Assembly: GCA_024636595.1 (NCBI GenBank)
Contig: JAGXGT010000008.1
Location: 1-10,064, forward strand
Length of the DNA: 10,064 nt
Reading direction: 5' to 3'
DNA from: Sphingomonadales bacterium
Lineage (GTDB): Bacteria; Pseudomonadota; Alphaproteobacteria; Sphingomonadales; Sphingomonadaceae
The first letter of the stretch is position 1, and each line of letters starts with the position of its first letter. The position numbers were made by a program, and so were the translations under genes. Shown here in pieces: positions 1 to 6,418 of this stretch. The notes under the pieces are model-generated. The model saw only the letters and a program-made list of their open reading frames with translations, was not told where the DNA came from and ran no database searches.

Positions 1-554
1 CCAAAATACTGCTGCGCCACAAAGATCTTGACCCCGAGACCGATCAGAATCAGTCCGCCCAGAACCTCTGCCCATTTACCGATCCTCGCGCCAACCAGCG
101 CGCCCAGATACACGCCGGGATAGGTCAGTAGCGAGGTCGTCAGCCCGATCATGGCGCAGGCCAGAACAATCGGCGCACCAAAGCTTGGCAAGGTTATACC
201 AGCAACGGCGGCATCAATGCTGGTGGCGATCGCGACGACCAGCAGCGGCCACAATGACAATTCCTTCATGGCCTCTTCGGGGTCGCGATCCAGACCTTCC
301 TTGATCATCCGCAGCCCGAGTCCGCTCAACAGCGCCAGCGCGATCCAGTGCGCCGCCGACGCCATCATCGCGGCAAAAGCAATCCCCAGCGCCCAGCCCA
401 GCAAAGGCATGATCGCCTGCGCCAATCCGAAGGCAAGGCTCATTTTTAGCGCGGTGGCACGGTTCGGGCGACTGGAAGCACCCTGTGCAACGGCGGCAGC
501 AAAAGCATCCATAGCCAGGCCAAGCGACAGCAAAAGCAGGGAGATCATGATCAT
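1..554 (-). CDS. mntP: MntP-family manganese efflux pump, C-terminal end cut by window edge
   Basis: This is an inner-membrane exporter expected to remove excess Mn2+ from the cytoplasm. Translating the minus strand gives 184 codons open to the edge. The protein aligns along its length with E. coli MntP: an N-terminal MDAFAAA at residues 15-21, a central PLLGW, an ATSIDA motif near residues 110-115, and a late AEVLGGLILIGLGVKI segment near residues 162-177. The two membrane Asp residues, D16 and D114, match the conserved Asp pair of the family. About six hydrophobic segments are visible. The family is usually about 185-190 residues, so the stop should lie only a few codons past the edge. The first ATG places MDAF at the same distance from the N-terminus as in E. 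coli; a second ATG two codons on is possible. I looked for a yybP-ykoY manganese riboswitch upstream and could not recognise one. Confidence 0.9.
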   Translation of the reverse strand, partial: MIMISLLLLSLGLAMDAFAAAVAQGASSRPNRATALKMSLAFGLAQAIMPLLGWALGIAFAAMMASAAHWIALALLSGLGLRMIKEGLDRDPEEAMKELSLWPLLVVAIATSIDAAVAGITLPSFGAPIVLACAMIGLTTSLLTYPGVYLGALVGARIGKWAEVLGGLILIGLGVKIFVAQQYF

Positions 555-693
555 GCTGGCCCATTGTAAGCTTTCGCCGGCAAACTCAACAGATTCATGA
601 TCTCAAAATATCCTGAACAGCCAACACCGAGCTGCATTGCGCGACCGGCGTTAATCCAAAAAAGAGATTTGCAGCGCATGGAAAAAACTGTCT

Positions 694-697
694 GGAG
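694..697 (+). promoter_or_regulatory. Shine-Dalgarno site fixing the start of the 57-residue ORF
   Basis: GGAG lies 7 nt before the ATG at 705. The earlier in-frame ATGs at 597 and 678 have no comparable purine-rich site, so the longer 93-residue reading is probably wrong and translation most likely begins at 705. Confidence 0.6.
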
Positions 698-704
698 ACA
701 CCTC

Positions 705-878
705 ATGAAATTTGTTTTACTCGAATCGCACGGCGGCAACTACATGGTGGTTGTCGAAAACATCGCCTGGCTGCGCACCGACGCGGACGGTCAGACCAAA
801 GTTGGCATGGTGGGGGGATTGCCGCTCCTGGTTTCCGGGACAATTGAAGAGACGGCGGCGACGATATTGGCGGGCTAG
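705..878 (+). CDS. Small conserved-looking hypothetical protein, 57 residues
   Basis: I do not recognise a named family. The product is a small soluble protein with no signal peptide or membrane segment. It begins MKFVLLES, has a central hydrophobic strand VVVENIAWLRTD, a polar turn, then GMVGGLPLLVSGT and a short terminal helix IEETAATILAG. This strand-turn-strand-helix layout is loosely like small FlbD-type proteins, but I would not assign that function. A good GGAG ribosome site at 694-697 and the compact domain-like composition argue that it is real. It is the only plus-strand gene I accept in the window. It is divergent from mntP, sharing the spacer at 555-704, and convergent with the EVE-domain gene, its stop overlapping that gene's stop. 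No promoter could be assigned confidently in the shared spacer. Confidence 0.65.
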   Translation: MKFVLLESHGGNYMVVVENIAWLRTDADGQTKVGMVGGLPLLVSGTIEETAATILAG

Positions 879-1285
879 CTCTCTCCCATCGCCAAAATCG
901 CAGCCCACTCACCCTCCGTCACCGGCGCCACCGAAAGCCGCGACTGTTTCAAAATCGCCAGACCCTCAAGCTTCGGATTCTGCTTCATCGCCTTCAGCGA
1001 CACCGGCTTGTCCAGTTTGCGCACCGGCTTCACCTTGACCACCACCCAGCGGTCCGGGTCGGTTGTCACATCGGGGCTATGCTCTTCGCTCACCTCCATG
1101 ATGCCAACCACGTCCAGCCCCTGGCGCGAGTGGTAGAAGAACACCTGATCGCCCTTTTTCATCGCTTTCATGTTGTTTGACGCCTGCGCATTTTTCACGC
1201 CGTCCCAGGTGCCTTCCCCCTCGGCGACCAGATCGTCCCAGCCGTAGACATCCGGCTCCGATTTCATCAGCCAATAGTGGGGCAT
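875..1285 (-). CDS. EVE domain-containing protein (thymocyte nuclear protein 1-like)
   Basis: This 136-residue protein is a single EVE domain, a PUA-like fold. It opens with HYWLMKSEPDVYGWDDL (residues 3-19), followed by TWDGVKNAQASNNMKAMKKGD (26-46) and VFFYHSR (48-54), the hallmark blocks of the THYN1/EVE family. EVE domains are known in other proteins to recognise modified bases in DNA or RNA; the target of stand-alone bacterial copies is mostly undefined, so the role here is inferred only at the level of nucleic-acid binding. The length is normal for a single-domain member. The ATG has a strong AGGAG ribosome site at 1292-1296, 6 nt away. A terminator upstream at 1436-1466 isolates it from the FAS1 gene, so it should have its own promoter between about 1286 and 1435. 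Its stop overlaps that of the facing 57-residue gene. Confidence 0.9.
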   Translation of the reverse strand: MPHYWLMKSEPDVYGWDDLVAEGEGTWDGVKNAQASNNMKAMKKGDQVFFYHSRQGLDVVGIMEVSEEHSPDVTTDPDRWVVVKVKPVRKLDKPVSLKAMKQNPKLEGLAILKQSRLSVAPVTEGEWAAILAMGES

Positions 1286-1321
1286 TGCGAACTCCTGCGT
1301 TGTTTACGAGGTTCGTTTCTA

Positions 1322-1395
1322 ACCGTTAGTGGTGAGCTTGTCGAACCACGCCTTTCCAACGAGAAGCGTCCTTCGACAAGCTCAGGACTAGCGGT
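1322..1395. repeat. REP-like inverted repeat pair
   Basis: Two 29-nt arms, 1322-1350 and 1367-1395, are inverted copies of each other with five differences. They share the core TGAGCTTGTCGAA. Each arm also folds on its own: GTGGT pairs with ACCAC in the left arm and GTCCT with AGGAC in the right. Four of the five differences fall at paired stem positions and compensate each other. The core resembles an intergenic repeat that I recall as common in sphingomonad and other marine proteobacterial genomes, but the copy number in this genome cannot be seen from one window. It lies between the terminator of the upstream FAS1 gene and the start of the EVE-domain gene. Confidence 0.75.
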
Positions 1396-1435
1396 CCGTC
1401 TCTCTCGCAACCGAAGAATTATCCCACTCCCGCAT

Positions 1436-1466
1436 AAAAAAGGCCCCGCATTACTGCGAGGCCTTT
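1436..1466 (-). terminator. Rho-independent terminator after the 1488-2057 FAS1 gene
   Basis: Read on the minus strand, AAAGGCCTCGC pairs with GCGGGGCCTTT around a 6-nt loop, giving 11 pairs with one U-G wobble, and runs straight into six U residues. It starts about 21 nt after the stop codon of the FAS1 gene. The stem with its A-tract is nearly symmetric, so it may also act weakly on the plus strand. Confidence 0.9.
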
Positions 1467-1487
1467 CTTGTCAGTCAAATTCCAGAT

Positions 1488-2057
1488 CTATTTCGGCATC
1501 AGCAGATTGTCGACAATATGCATCGTGCCATTGCTCGACGTCACATCCGCCTTGGTCACTGTTGCCTTGTTGCCGGCGCCATCTTCCAGAACGATCGCGT
1601 CGCCGTCCATCGTTGCCTTGATCACGCCGCCGCCGACAGTGGGGATGCTGGCGCTACCGCCGCCATCGGTGATCGCCTTGGCGATATCGGCAGACGTCAT
1701 GGTGCCTTTCACCAGACCATATTCCGCGATGCTCGCCAGCTCTTCCTTGTTGTCAGCCGAAAGCAATTCGCTCAGCGCTTGCGTATCCAGCTTGTTGAAC
1801 GCTTCGTTGGTGGCAACAAAGGCTGTGTACGGACCATTGTCCTGCATCTCGATGCCAACGCCGGACAGGCCGACCAGGATGCTCGCGGTGCTGAGGTCGG
1901 GATTGTCCTGCAGTATGGCGATCATATTGGTGGGCTGCGCTTCATCGGCAATACGCGCGTCGAGGATTTCCTGCTCCTCTTTGCTCAGTTCTTGCGAACA
2001 GGCCGGCAGCATCGCCAACAGGGTCGATGCGAGAATAAACTTGGGGGCGTTAAACAT
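1488..2057 (-). CDS. FAS1 (fasciclin) domain lipoprotein, divergent paralogue
   Basis: This 189-residue envelope lipoprotein has a basic-hydrophobic signal peptide ending in the lipobox LPAC, with C20 as the predicted acylated residue, then one FAS1 domain from about residue 41 to the end. Family blocks are visible: YTAFVATNEAFNKL (77-90), the DGGG segment near 131-134 and the closing NGTMHIVDNLLMP. FAS1 domains usually mediate adhesion or protein-protein contacts outside the cytoplasm; the partner here is unknown. It is clearly a paralogue of the 2236-2817 product just upstream, but the usual YH pair in the second conserved helix region is Y113-G114 here and the surrounding sequence is altered. 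The spacer between lipobox and domain is also short. A purine-rich AGGAAAGGA ribosome site precedes the ATG. It has its own terminator and is cut off from the upstream paralogue by another, so it is probably monocistronic. Confidence 0.9.
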   Translation of the reverse strand: MFNAPKFILASTLLAMLPACSQELSKEEQEILDARIADEAQPTNMIAILQDNPDLSTASILVGLSGVGIEMQDNGPYTAFVATNEAFNKLDTQALSELLSADNKEELASIAEYGLVKGTMTSADIAKAITDGGGSASIPTVGGGVIKATMDGDAIVLEDGAGNKATVTKADVTSSNGTMHIVDNLLMPK

Positions 2058-2173
2058 GAATTTCCTTTCCTGTGATCAATCCGTGCGCCGCATTTTGCGG
2101 TCGAACGATGATGAAATTCGCAGGTCCGGTTACTCCCGCCTGCGGGGGAAAGCAAACCCGCAATAGTGCCAGT

Positions 2174-2206
2174 AAAAAAGGGCTCCGCCAGTCGGCGAAG
2201 CCCTTT
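2174..2206 (-). terminator. Rho-independent terminator after the 2236-2817 FAS1 gene
   Basis: On the minus strand AAAGGGCTTCGCC pairs with GGCGGAGCCCTTT through a 13-pair stem containing one wobble and a 4-nt loop, followed by six U residues. It lies about 30 nt past the stop codon and separates the two FAS1 genes into different transcription units. Confidence 0.92.
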
Positions 2207-2235
2207 CCTATCCATCCTAGTTCGGGGGATGAAAA

Positions 2236-2817
2236 CTAGCCAGGCATGATAACCGTATCGATCGCATGGATCACGCCATTCGATGCATCGACATCGGTCA
2301 GGATGACGGTCGATTTGCCGCCAGCAGCATCTTCGAGAATGACCGAATCACCATCAAGAGTCGCTTTCAGCGGAGCGCCCTGCACGGTGGTCAGGGTCGC
2401 GGTGCCGCCGCCATCGGTGATTGCCTTGACGACATCCGCCGCCATCAGTTTGCCGGCCACCACATGGTAGGTCAGCAAGGCGGTCAGATCGTCTTTCTTC
2501 TCGGGTGTCAGCAACGCGCTCAGCGTGTCGGGGTCGACCTTGTCAAAAGCGGCGTTGGTCGGTGCAAAAACGGTGAACGGCCCTTCGCCGGCCAGCGTCG
2601 CGCCCAGATCAGCAGCCGTCACAGCCGTTACCAGAGTGGAGAAGTCCGGATTGCCAACGGCGACATCGACAACCGTGCCAGGCGCAGCGGTTTCAGCCGA
2701 ATCCATCATGGCATCGGTCGAGCCTTCATCGACTGCGGCCGAAGGAGCTTCGGACGAACAAGCCGCGAGTGCGAATACAGCAGCGGTTGTCAGTAAAATT
2801 TTGGGGGAAATACGCAT
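2236..2817 (-). CDS. FAS1 (fasciclin) domain lipoprotein
   Basis: This 193-residue lipoprotein has an N-terminal signal peptide ending LAAC, with C20 the predicted lipidated cysteine, then a low-complexity Ala/Ser/Asp/Glu linker over residues 21-50 and one FAS1 domain from about 51 to the end. The first conserved block is PFTVFAPTNAAFDKVD (80-95), the YH motif is Y117-H118 within TYHVVAGKLMAADV, and the domain closes with NGVIHAIDTVIMPG. This is the textbook form, whereas the neighbouring copy has lost the YH. The expected location is membrane-anchored in the periplasm or outer membrane, possibly for adhesion or envelope structure; nothing in the window identifies a ligand. It follows the SDR gene by 124 nt on the same strand, far enough for its own promoter, and ends at a strong terminator. 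An AAGG element 8 nt before the ATG is a modest ribosome site. Confidence 0.92.
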   Translation of the reverse strand: MRISPKILLTTAAVFALAACSSEAPSAAVDEGSTDAMMDSAETAAPGTVVDVAVGNPDFSTLVTAVTAADLGATLAGEGPFTVFAPTNAAFDKVDPDTLSALLTPEKKDDLTALLTYHVVAGKLMAADVVKAITDGGGTATLTTVQGAPLKATLDGDSVILEDAAGGKSTVILTDVDASNGVIHAIDTVIMPG

Positions 2818-2901
2818 GATAAGCCTTTCAAAATTATAAATGCATCCCTTCCAGCCACAGTAGCGACTGGTCCTCGGATATCATCAATATGGGCTATCGC
2901 G

Positions 2902-2921
2902 GGACGGGTTCAAACCTGTCC
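2902..2921. repeat. Short inverted repeat downstream of the SDR gene
   Basis: GGACGGGTT and AACCTGTCC form a 9-bp inverted repeat around 2 nt, with one G-T pair. It sits 20 nt after the stop of the folate-type SDR gene, where an operon terminator might be expected, but the minus-strand transcript would have a C-A mismatch and no U tract. A weak or Rho-assisted end, or an operator, are both possible. Function is unproven. Confidence 0.3.
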
Positions 2922-2941
2922 TTTGTGGCGTATCAGCTACT

Positions 2942-3721
2942 CTATTCCTTGCCGAGATGAACAAAATCCCGATCAAAGCTCTTCAAGTTCGCGCCGCCAT
3001 CGACATAGATGGTCTGTCCGGTGATCGCTTCAGCGCGGGCCAGATACAAAACGGCATCGCCGATATCATCGGGGCCGGGAAGCCGGTCAAGTGGCATCAT
3101 CTGGGTGATATTGGCAAGCTGGTCGTCACCATATTCCCCTGCCGTCAGGGTCAGCCCGGGGGCGACACCATTGACGCGGAGGGTGTCTGCGCAAGCCGTG
3201 GCCAATGACCGGACCGATCCGGCCAAAGCCTGTTTCGCAAGCGTGTAACTCAATTGGTCACGGTTGGGATTGCGGATGCGCTGATCCAATATATGAATGA
3301 CGCAGGCCCTCTTGGCACCGGCTGCCCGGCGCTCTGATAGGCGCTGGTGGAGAGCAGTCGCCAACAGGATCGGGACCATGCTGTTGACCCGGTAATGCTC
3401 TTGCAGGTCTTTTTCGCCGATTGAGTCGGCATCATCCTGTCCGAAAACCGAAGCGCTGTTCACGATCAATTCGGGCGTCCGGCCAAAATGGCCCACCACC
3501 TGATCGATCAGCGTTTCGGCGGCTCCGTCAGCGGTAAAATCCTGTTGAAATCCAGACCATTCGGAGCCTGTTTCCTGCAATTTATCGGCCAGCGCTTGTT
3601 CCGGCATGACATCGCTATTGCCATGTAGAGCGAGCGCATAGCCTGATTCGGCCAATCGCGCCGCGATCACAGCACCGACCCGCTTCACGCCGCCGGTGAC
3701 GAGCGCGAGCGGAGCCGTCAT
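2942..3721 (-). CDS. SDR family oxidoreductase, FolM / pteridine reductase-like
   Basis: This is a 259-residue short-chain dehydrogenase, probably reducing a dihydropterin (dihydromonapterin or dihydrofolate) with NADPH in the cytoplasm. The Rossmann glycine motif is TGGVKRVG at residues 9-16; the basic K13-R14 favours NADPH. The NNAG-equivalent is NSAS at 88-91. The catalytic Y159xxxK163 is preceded by D146 where classical SDRs carry Ser. That Asp-Tyr-Lys arrangement, in a HILD context, is typical of FolM and of trypanosomatid PTR1. APGL (187-190) and a C-terminal YVDGGANL complete the fold. The start ATG overlaps the TGA of the dihydroneopterin aldolase gene by 4 nt (ATGA), implying translational coupling and supporting a pterin role. 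The exact substrate, whether monapterin, folate or another pterin, cannot be decided from sequence; a general SDR remains the fallback call. Confidence 0.82.
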   Translation of the reverse strand: MTAPLALVTGGVKRVGAVIAARLAESGYALALHGNSDVMPEQALADKLQETGSEWSGFQQDFTADGAAETLIDQVVGHFGRTPELIVNSASVFGQDDADSIGEKDLQEHYRVNSMVPILLATALHQRLSERRAAGAKRACVIHILDQRIRNPNRDQLSYTLAKQALAGSVRSLATACADTLRVNGVAPGLTLTAGEYGDDQLANITQMMPLDRLPGPDDIGDAVLYLARAEAITGQTIYVDGGANLKSFDRDFVHLGKE

Positions 3722-4089
3722 CGTCTGCCCCGGCTGAGCGTGATACCGATCTGCTCCCCTTTTTCAGAGATGAGCAGTTTGACGATCTTCACCGTGACCC
3801 GCAGCATATTCTTGTCCTGCAGAAACAGCGTCTCGATAATATGGTCCGCGACCGCTTCGATCAGCTTGAAATGAACGCCTTCGGGCAGCGCGGCGGTCGC
3901 GGCATGTTTCAAATCCATGTAATTTTTGGAGTGATCGAGCGGCGTGTCCGCTTCATAGCGTTCCTGAACCTTCAGCTCGGCCGCAATCGATATGCGCAAG
4001 GGCTGCGGCAAATGGGTTTCTTCGGAATAGATCCCGGTGAGCACGTCAACATCAAGATCGTTGACTTCCAATAGCAATGTATCTGTCAT
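3718..4089 (-). CDS. folB: Dihydroneopterin aldolase family protein (FolB/FolX-type)
   Basis: This 123-residue cytoplasmic protein is expected to act on dihydroneopterin, either cleaving it to 6-hydroxymethyl-dihydropterin plus glycolaldehyde (FolB) or epimerising its triphosphate to the monapterin form (FolX). Residues that align with the E. coli FolB active site are present: E24 in GIYSEE, Y57 in NYMDL, E78 in FKLIEAVADHI, and K104 in VKIVKLLIS. The usual Pro after that Lys is Leu, so specificity may differ. The family normally forms an octameric ring. The gene is 36 nt downstream of the methyltransferase gene and overlaps the SDR gene by 4 nt. The pairing of aldolase/epimerase with a FolM-like reductase suggests a tetrahydromonapterin or folate branch. 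I cannot separate FolB from FolX with confidence. Confidence 0.82.
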   Translation of the reverse strand: MTDTLLLEVNDLDVDVLTGIYSEETHLPQPLRISIAAELKVQERYEADTPLDHSKNYMDLKHAATAALPEGVHFKLIEAVADHIIETLFLQDKNMLRVTVKIVKLLISEKGEQIGITLSRGRR

Positions 4090-4125
4090 GGATGTTCTCT
4101 GACCATGTTGGGGTTAAATGGCAAG

Positions 4126-5010
4126 TCAGGCGGACCAGCGGGCAAAGATCGCGGTCGGCAACAGCAACCCGCGCGCCTCTTCCCGGACGGCCAGTTCACC
4201 GACTTCTATTGTTCCGCCGAGATGGGAAAGTTTTTCGGCGAGCAGCGCACCCAGCGCCAGCGCCGACATGCGCACGGCATAGACCGTCAGGAACAGGCAG
4301 CGGCTTTCACCATCGAGCAGCTTTCCGCAATTCTCGACCAGCCCGGCCAGATCTTCTTCCAGCCGCCAGACTTCCCCATCGGGTCCGCGGCCATATTTCG
4401 GCGGATCAAGCAAAATGGCGTCATAGCGCCGCTCACGCCGGACTTCTCGCGCGGCAAATTTGGCAGCATCGTCGATGATCCAGCGGATCGGCCGGTCGGT
4501 CATGCCCGACAGAGCGGCGTTATCGCGCGCAGCGGTAACCGATTTTTTCGACGCATCGACATGCACCAGGTTGGCCCCGGCTGCCGAAAGAGCCAATGTA
4601 CCGACACCGGTATAGCCGAACAGATTCATCATCTGCGGCGATTCGAGATTCTCGAGGTTGCTCCGGAACCAGCGCCATACCGGATCCATGTCGGGGAAAT
4701 ATGCGAGATGGCGAAACGGCGTGCATTGGGCGGTAAAACGTACCTCTTCCCAGTCCATCTGCCAGCCCTCTTCCGGGACATGGTCCTGGAGATGCCAGCG
4801 CCCGCCGCCATCCTCGTCGGACGCGGGGATGAATTCGCCGTCCGATTGCCAGTCGTCGCTCGATGGTGCCCACATCGCCTGCGGCTCCGGGCGGATAAAA
4901 TGGAAGGTGCCGTATCGCTCGAGCTTGCGGCCATGACCGGAATCGACCAGCGCATAGTCGCTGCGCGGATCACTGATCATCACTATCGGGCCCGGCAGGA
5001 TATCAGCCAT
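4126..5010 (-). CDS. Class I SAM-dependent methyltransferase, RlmI C-domain-like
   Basis: This 294-residue methyltransferase has the Rossmann catalytic domain in its second half. Motif I is NLFGYTGVGTLAL (129-141), the acidic residue ending strand 2 is D152, and the DPPKYGRGP motif is at 202-210, the pattern of the PF10672-type family that includes E. coli RlmI/RlmK, which methylate 23S rRNA. Unlike RlmI there is no N-terminal PUA domain; the first 90 residues are a distinct Trp- and Asp-rich segment. An rRNA or other RNA substrate is the best inference, but it is not proven. The ATG lies inside the end of thrC, the two genes overlapping by 8 nt in different frames, so translation is probably coupled. 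Its stop is 36 nt before the aldolase gene. Confidence 0.85.
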   Translation of the reverse strand: MADILPGPIVMISDPRSDYALVDSGHGRKLERYGTFHFIRPEPQAMWAPSSDDWQSDGEFIPASDEDGGGRWHLQDHVPEEGWQMDWEEVRFTAQCTPFRHLAYFPDMDPVWRWFRSNLENLESPQMMNLFGYTGVGTLALSAAGANLVHVDASKKSVTAARDNAALSGMTDRPIRWIIDDAAKFAAREVRRERRYDAILLDPPKYGRGPDGEVWRLEEDLAGLVENCGKLLDGESRCLFLTVYAVRMSALALGALLAEKLSHLGGTIEVGELAVREEARGLLLPTAIFARWSA

Positions 5011-6406
5011 CGGACGGCGTGGCGTTGGACATGATAAATTCTTTCACCGAATCATAATCGCCCGGCAGCTTGGTGTATTTTTCCTCGCGGTCAAACAGAT
5101 CGCCCACGCGGCGCGGCAAGGCCGGGCGCACGCCGGTTGCCCGCTCGACCGCGTCGGGAAATTTGGCCGGATGGGCGGTGGCTAATGTCACCACCGGCAC
5201 TGATGGATCGAGATCGACATTCTGCGCTGCCGACAGACCAATCGCGCTATGCGGGTCGATGACATGGCCGGTCCTGTCCTGGGCCCAGCGCATCGCCAGC
5301 GCCATATCGTCCGGATCAACCCGGTGGCTCTTGAAAATCGCCGCTGCCGTTTCCCGCATGCCGGGCTCCAGCTGCATATTGAGGCTCTGTTCAAAGGCCG
5401 CCATGCGCTCAGCGGTCTTTGCACCATCACGGCCTTCCAGATCGAACAGCAAGCGTTCGAAATTGCTGCTGACCTGAATATCCATGGATGGCGCTGCGGT
5501 TGCCGTGACCGATCCGGTCGAATAGTCGCCCACACTGAGCGCCCGATGCAGGATGTCGTTCACATTGGTCGCGACGATCAGCCGCTCGATCGGCAGTCCC
5601 ATTTTTGCGGCGACATAGCCGGCAAAAACATCGCCGAAATTGCCCGTCGGCACGGAAAAGGCGATCTTGCGATGCGGCCCGCCCAATTGGCTGGCGGCAT
5701 AAAAATAATAGACAACCTGCGCCATCAGCCGCGCCCAGTTGATCGAGTTGACCGCCGAGATCGAGAAACGACTGGTCACTTCCTGATCGGCAAACATCCG
5801 CTTCACCATAGCCTGGGCATCATCGAAACTACCGTCGATGGCGATATTATAGACATTGGGCGCGCGCACCGTCGTCATCTGCCGCCGTTGGACATCGGAA
5901 ATCCGGCCATCGGGATGGAGCATGAAGACATCGACCTTGTCCCGCCCCGCCAGCGCATCAATCGCCGCCGAGCCGGTGTCGCCAGAGGTCGCGCCGACCA
6001 CCGTCAGATGCTTGTCCTGCCGGGCGAGGAACTTCTCGAACAACAAGCCAAGCAGTTGCAGGGCCACATCCTTGAACGCCAGCGTCGGTCCGTGGAACAG
6101 TTCCAGCAGCCATTGCCGCCCGTCGAGCTGAACCAGCGGCGTCACCGCGGCATGGGAGAAACGGCCATAAGCCTGCTCGCACAGCTCGCGCAGTTCCGTT
6201 TCATCGAGCGCATCGCCGACGAACGGCTGCATTACCCGCACGGCAACCTCGACATAGGAAAGACCAGCCATCGCGGCGATTTCCGCGCTACTGAAAGACG
6301 GGAAGGATTCCGGCACATAGAGTCCGCCGTCGCCAGCCAGGCCAGCGAGAGTCACTTGTTCAAAATTCAATGCGGGCGCTGTGCCTCTGGTCGAAATATA
6401 ATCCAT
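5003..6406 (-). CDS. thrC: Threonine synthase
   Basis: This PLP-dependent cytoplasmic enzyme converts O-phospho-L-homoserine to L-threonine and phosphate, the last step of threonine synthesis. At 467 residues it matches the long bacterial type. The N-terminal threonine synthase region runs MDYISTRG to about residue 80. LFHGPTLAFKDVALQ (103-117) carries the PLP Schiff-base lysine K112. GATSGDTGSAAID (138-150) and PTGNFGDVFAGY are the phosphate and cofactor binding loops. Nothing essential appears missing. It begins 12 nt after the SURF1 stop with no clear ribosome site, so reinitiation from the upstream gene is likely. Its tail overlaps the methyltransferase start by 8 nt. The coxIII-DUF983-SURF1-thrC order is, from memory, common in alphaproteobacteria. 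Confidence 0.97.
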   Translation of the reverse strand: MDYISTRGTAPALNFEQVTLAGLAGDGGLYVPESFPSFSSAEIAAMAGLSYVEVAVRVMQPFVGDALDETELRELCEQAYGRFSHAAVTPLVQLDGRQWLLELFHGPTLAFKDVALQLLGLLFEKFLARQDKHLTVVGATSGDTGSAAIDALAGRDKVDVFMLHPDGRISDVQRRQMTTVRAPNVYNIAIDGSFDDAQAMVKRMFADQEVTSRFSISAVNSINWARLMAQVVYYFYAASQLGGPHRKIAFSVPTGNFGDVFAGYVAAKMGLPIERLIVATNVNDILHRALSVGDYSTGSVTATAAPSMDIQVSSNFERLLFDLEGRDGAKTAERMAAFEQSLNMQLEPGMRETAAAIFKSHRVDPDDMALAMRWAQDRTGHVIDPHSAIGLSAAQNVDLDPSVPVVTLATAHPAKFPDAVERATGVRPALPRRVGDLFDREEKYTKLPGDYDSVKEFIMSNATPSDG

Positions 6407-6418
6407 GATGGCGAGCCG

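Noticed and set aside
555..704. Possible yybP-ykoY manganese riboswitch upstream of mntP
   Set aside because: The spacer on the minus strand does not show the conserved aptamer core blocks that I would expect, and there is no terminator or sequestering hairpin before the ATG.
1277..1621. Plus-strand ORF of 114 codons reading through the REP pair and terminator
   Set aside because: Its middle part is just a translation of the REP-like repeat, and its end lies antisense to the FAS1 gene. No homology-like domain and no ribosome site were seen.
2129..2147. TCCCGC/GCGGG inverted repeat in the spacer upstream of the 1488-2057 FAS1 gene
   Set aside because: The stem is short and imperfect, has no U tract and only one copy is seen in the window. 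It may be another dispersed repeat remnant, but this cannot be supported from a single copy.
2833..2838. A perfect TATAAT on the minus strand just upstream of the 2236-2817 FAS1 gene
   Set aside because: It is only 15 nt from the ATG, which would leave a leader of about 8 nt, and there is no acceptable -35 element 16-18 nt upstream. A chance AT-rich match is more likely.
2865..2875. The 11-mer GACTGGTCCTC repeated at 9987-9997
   Set aside because: Several exact 11-nt pairs are expected by chance in 10 kb, and similarity does not extend convincingly on either side.
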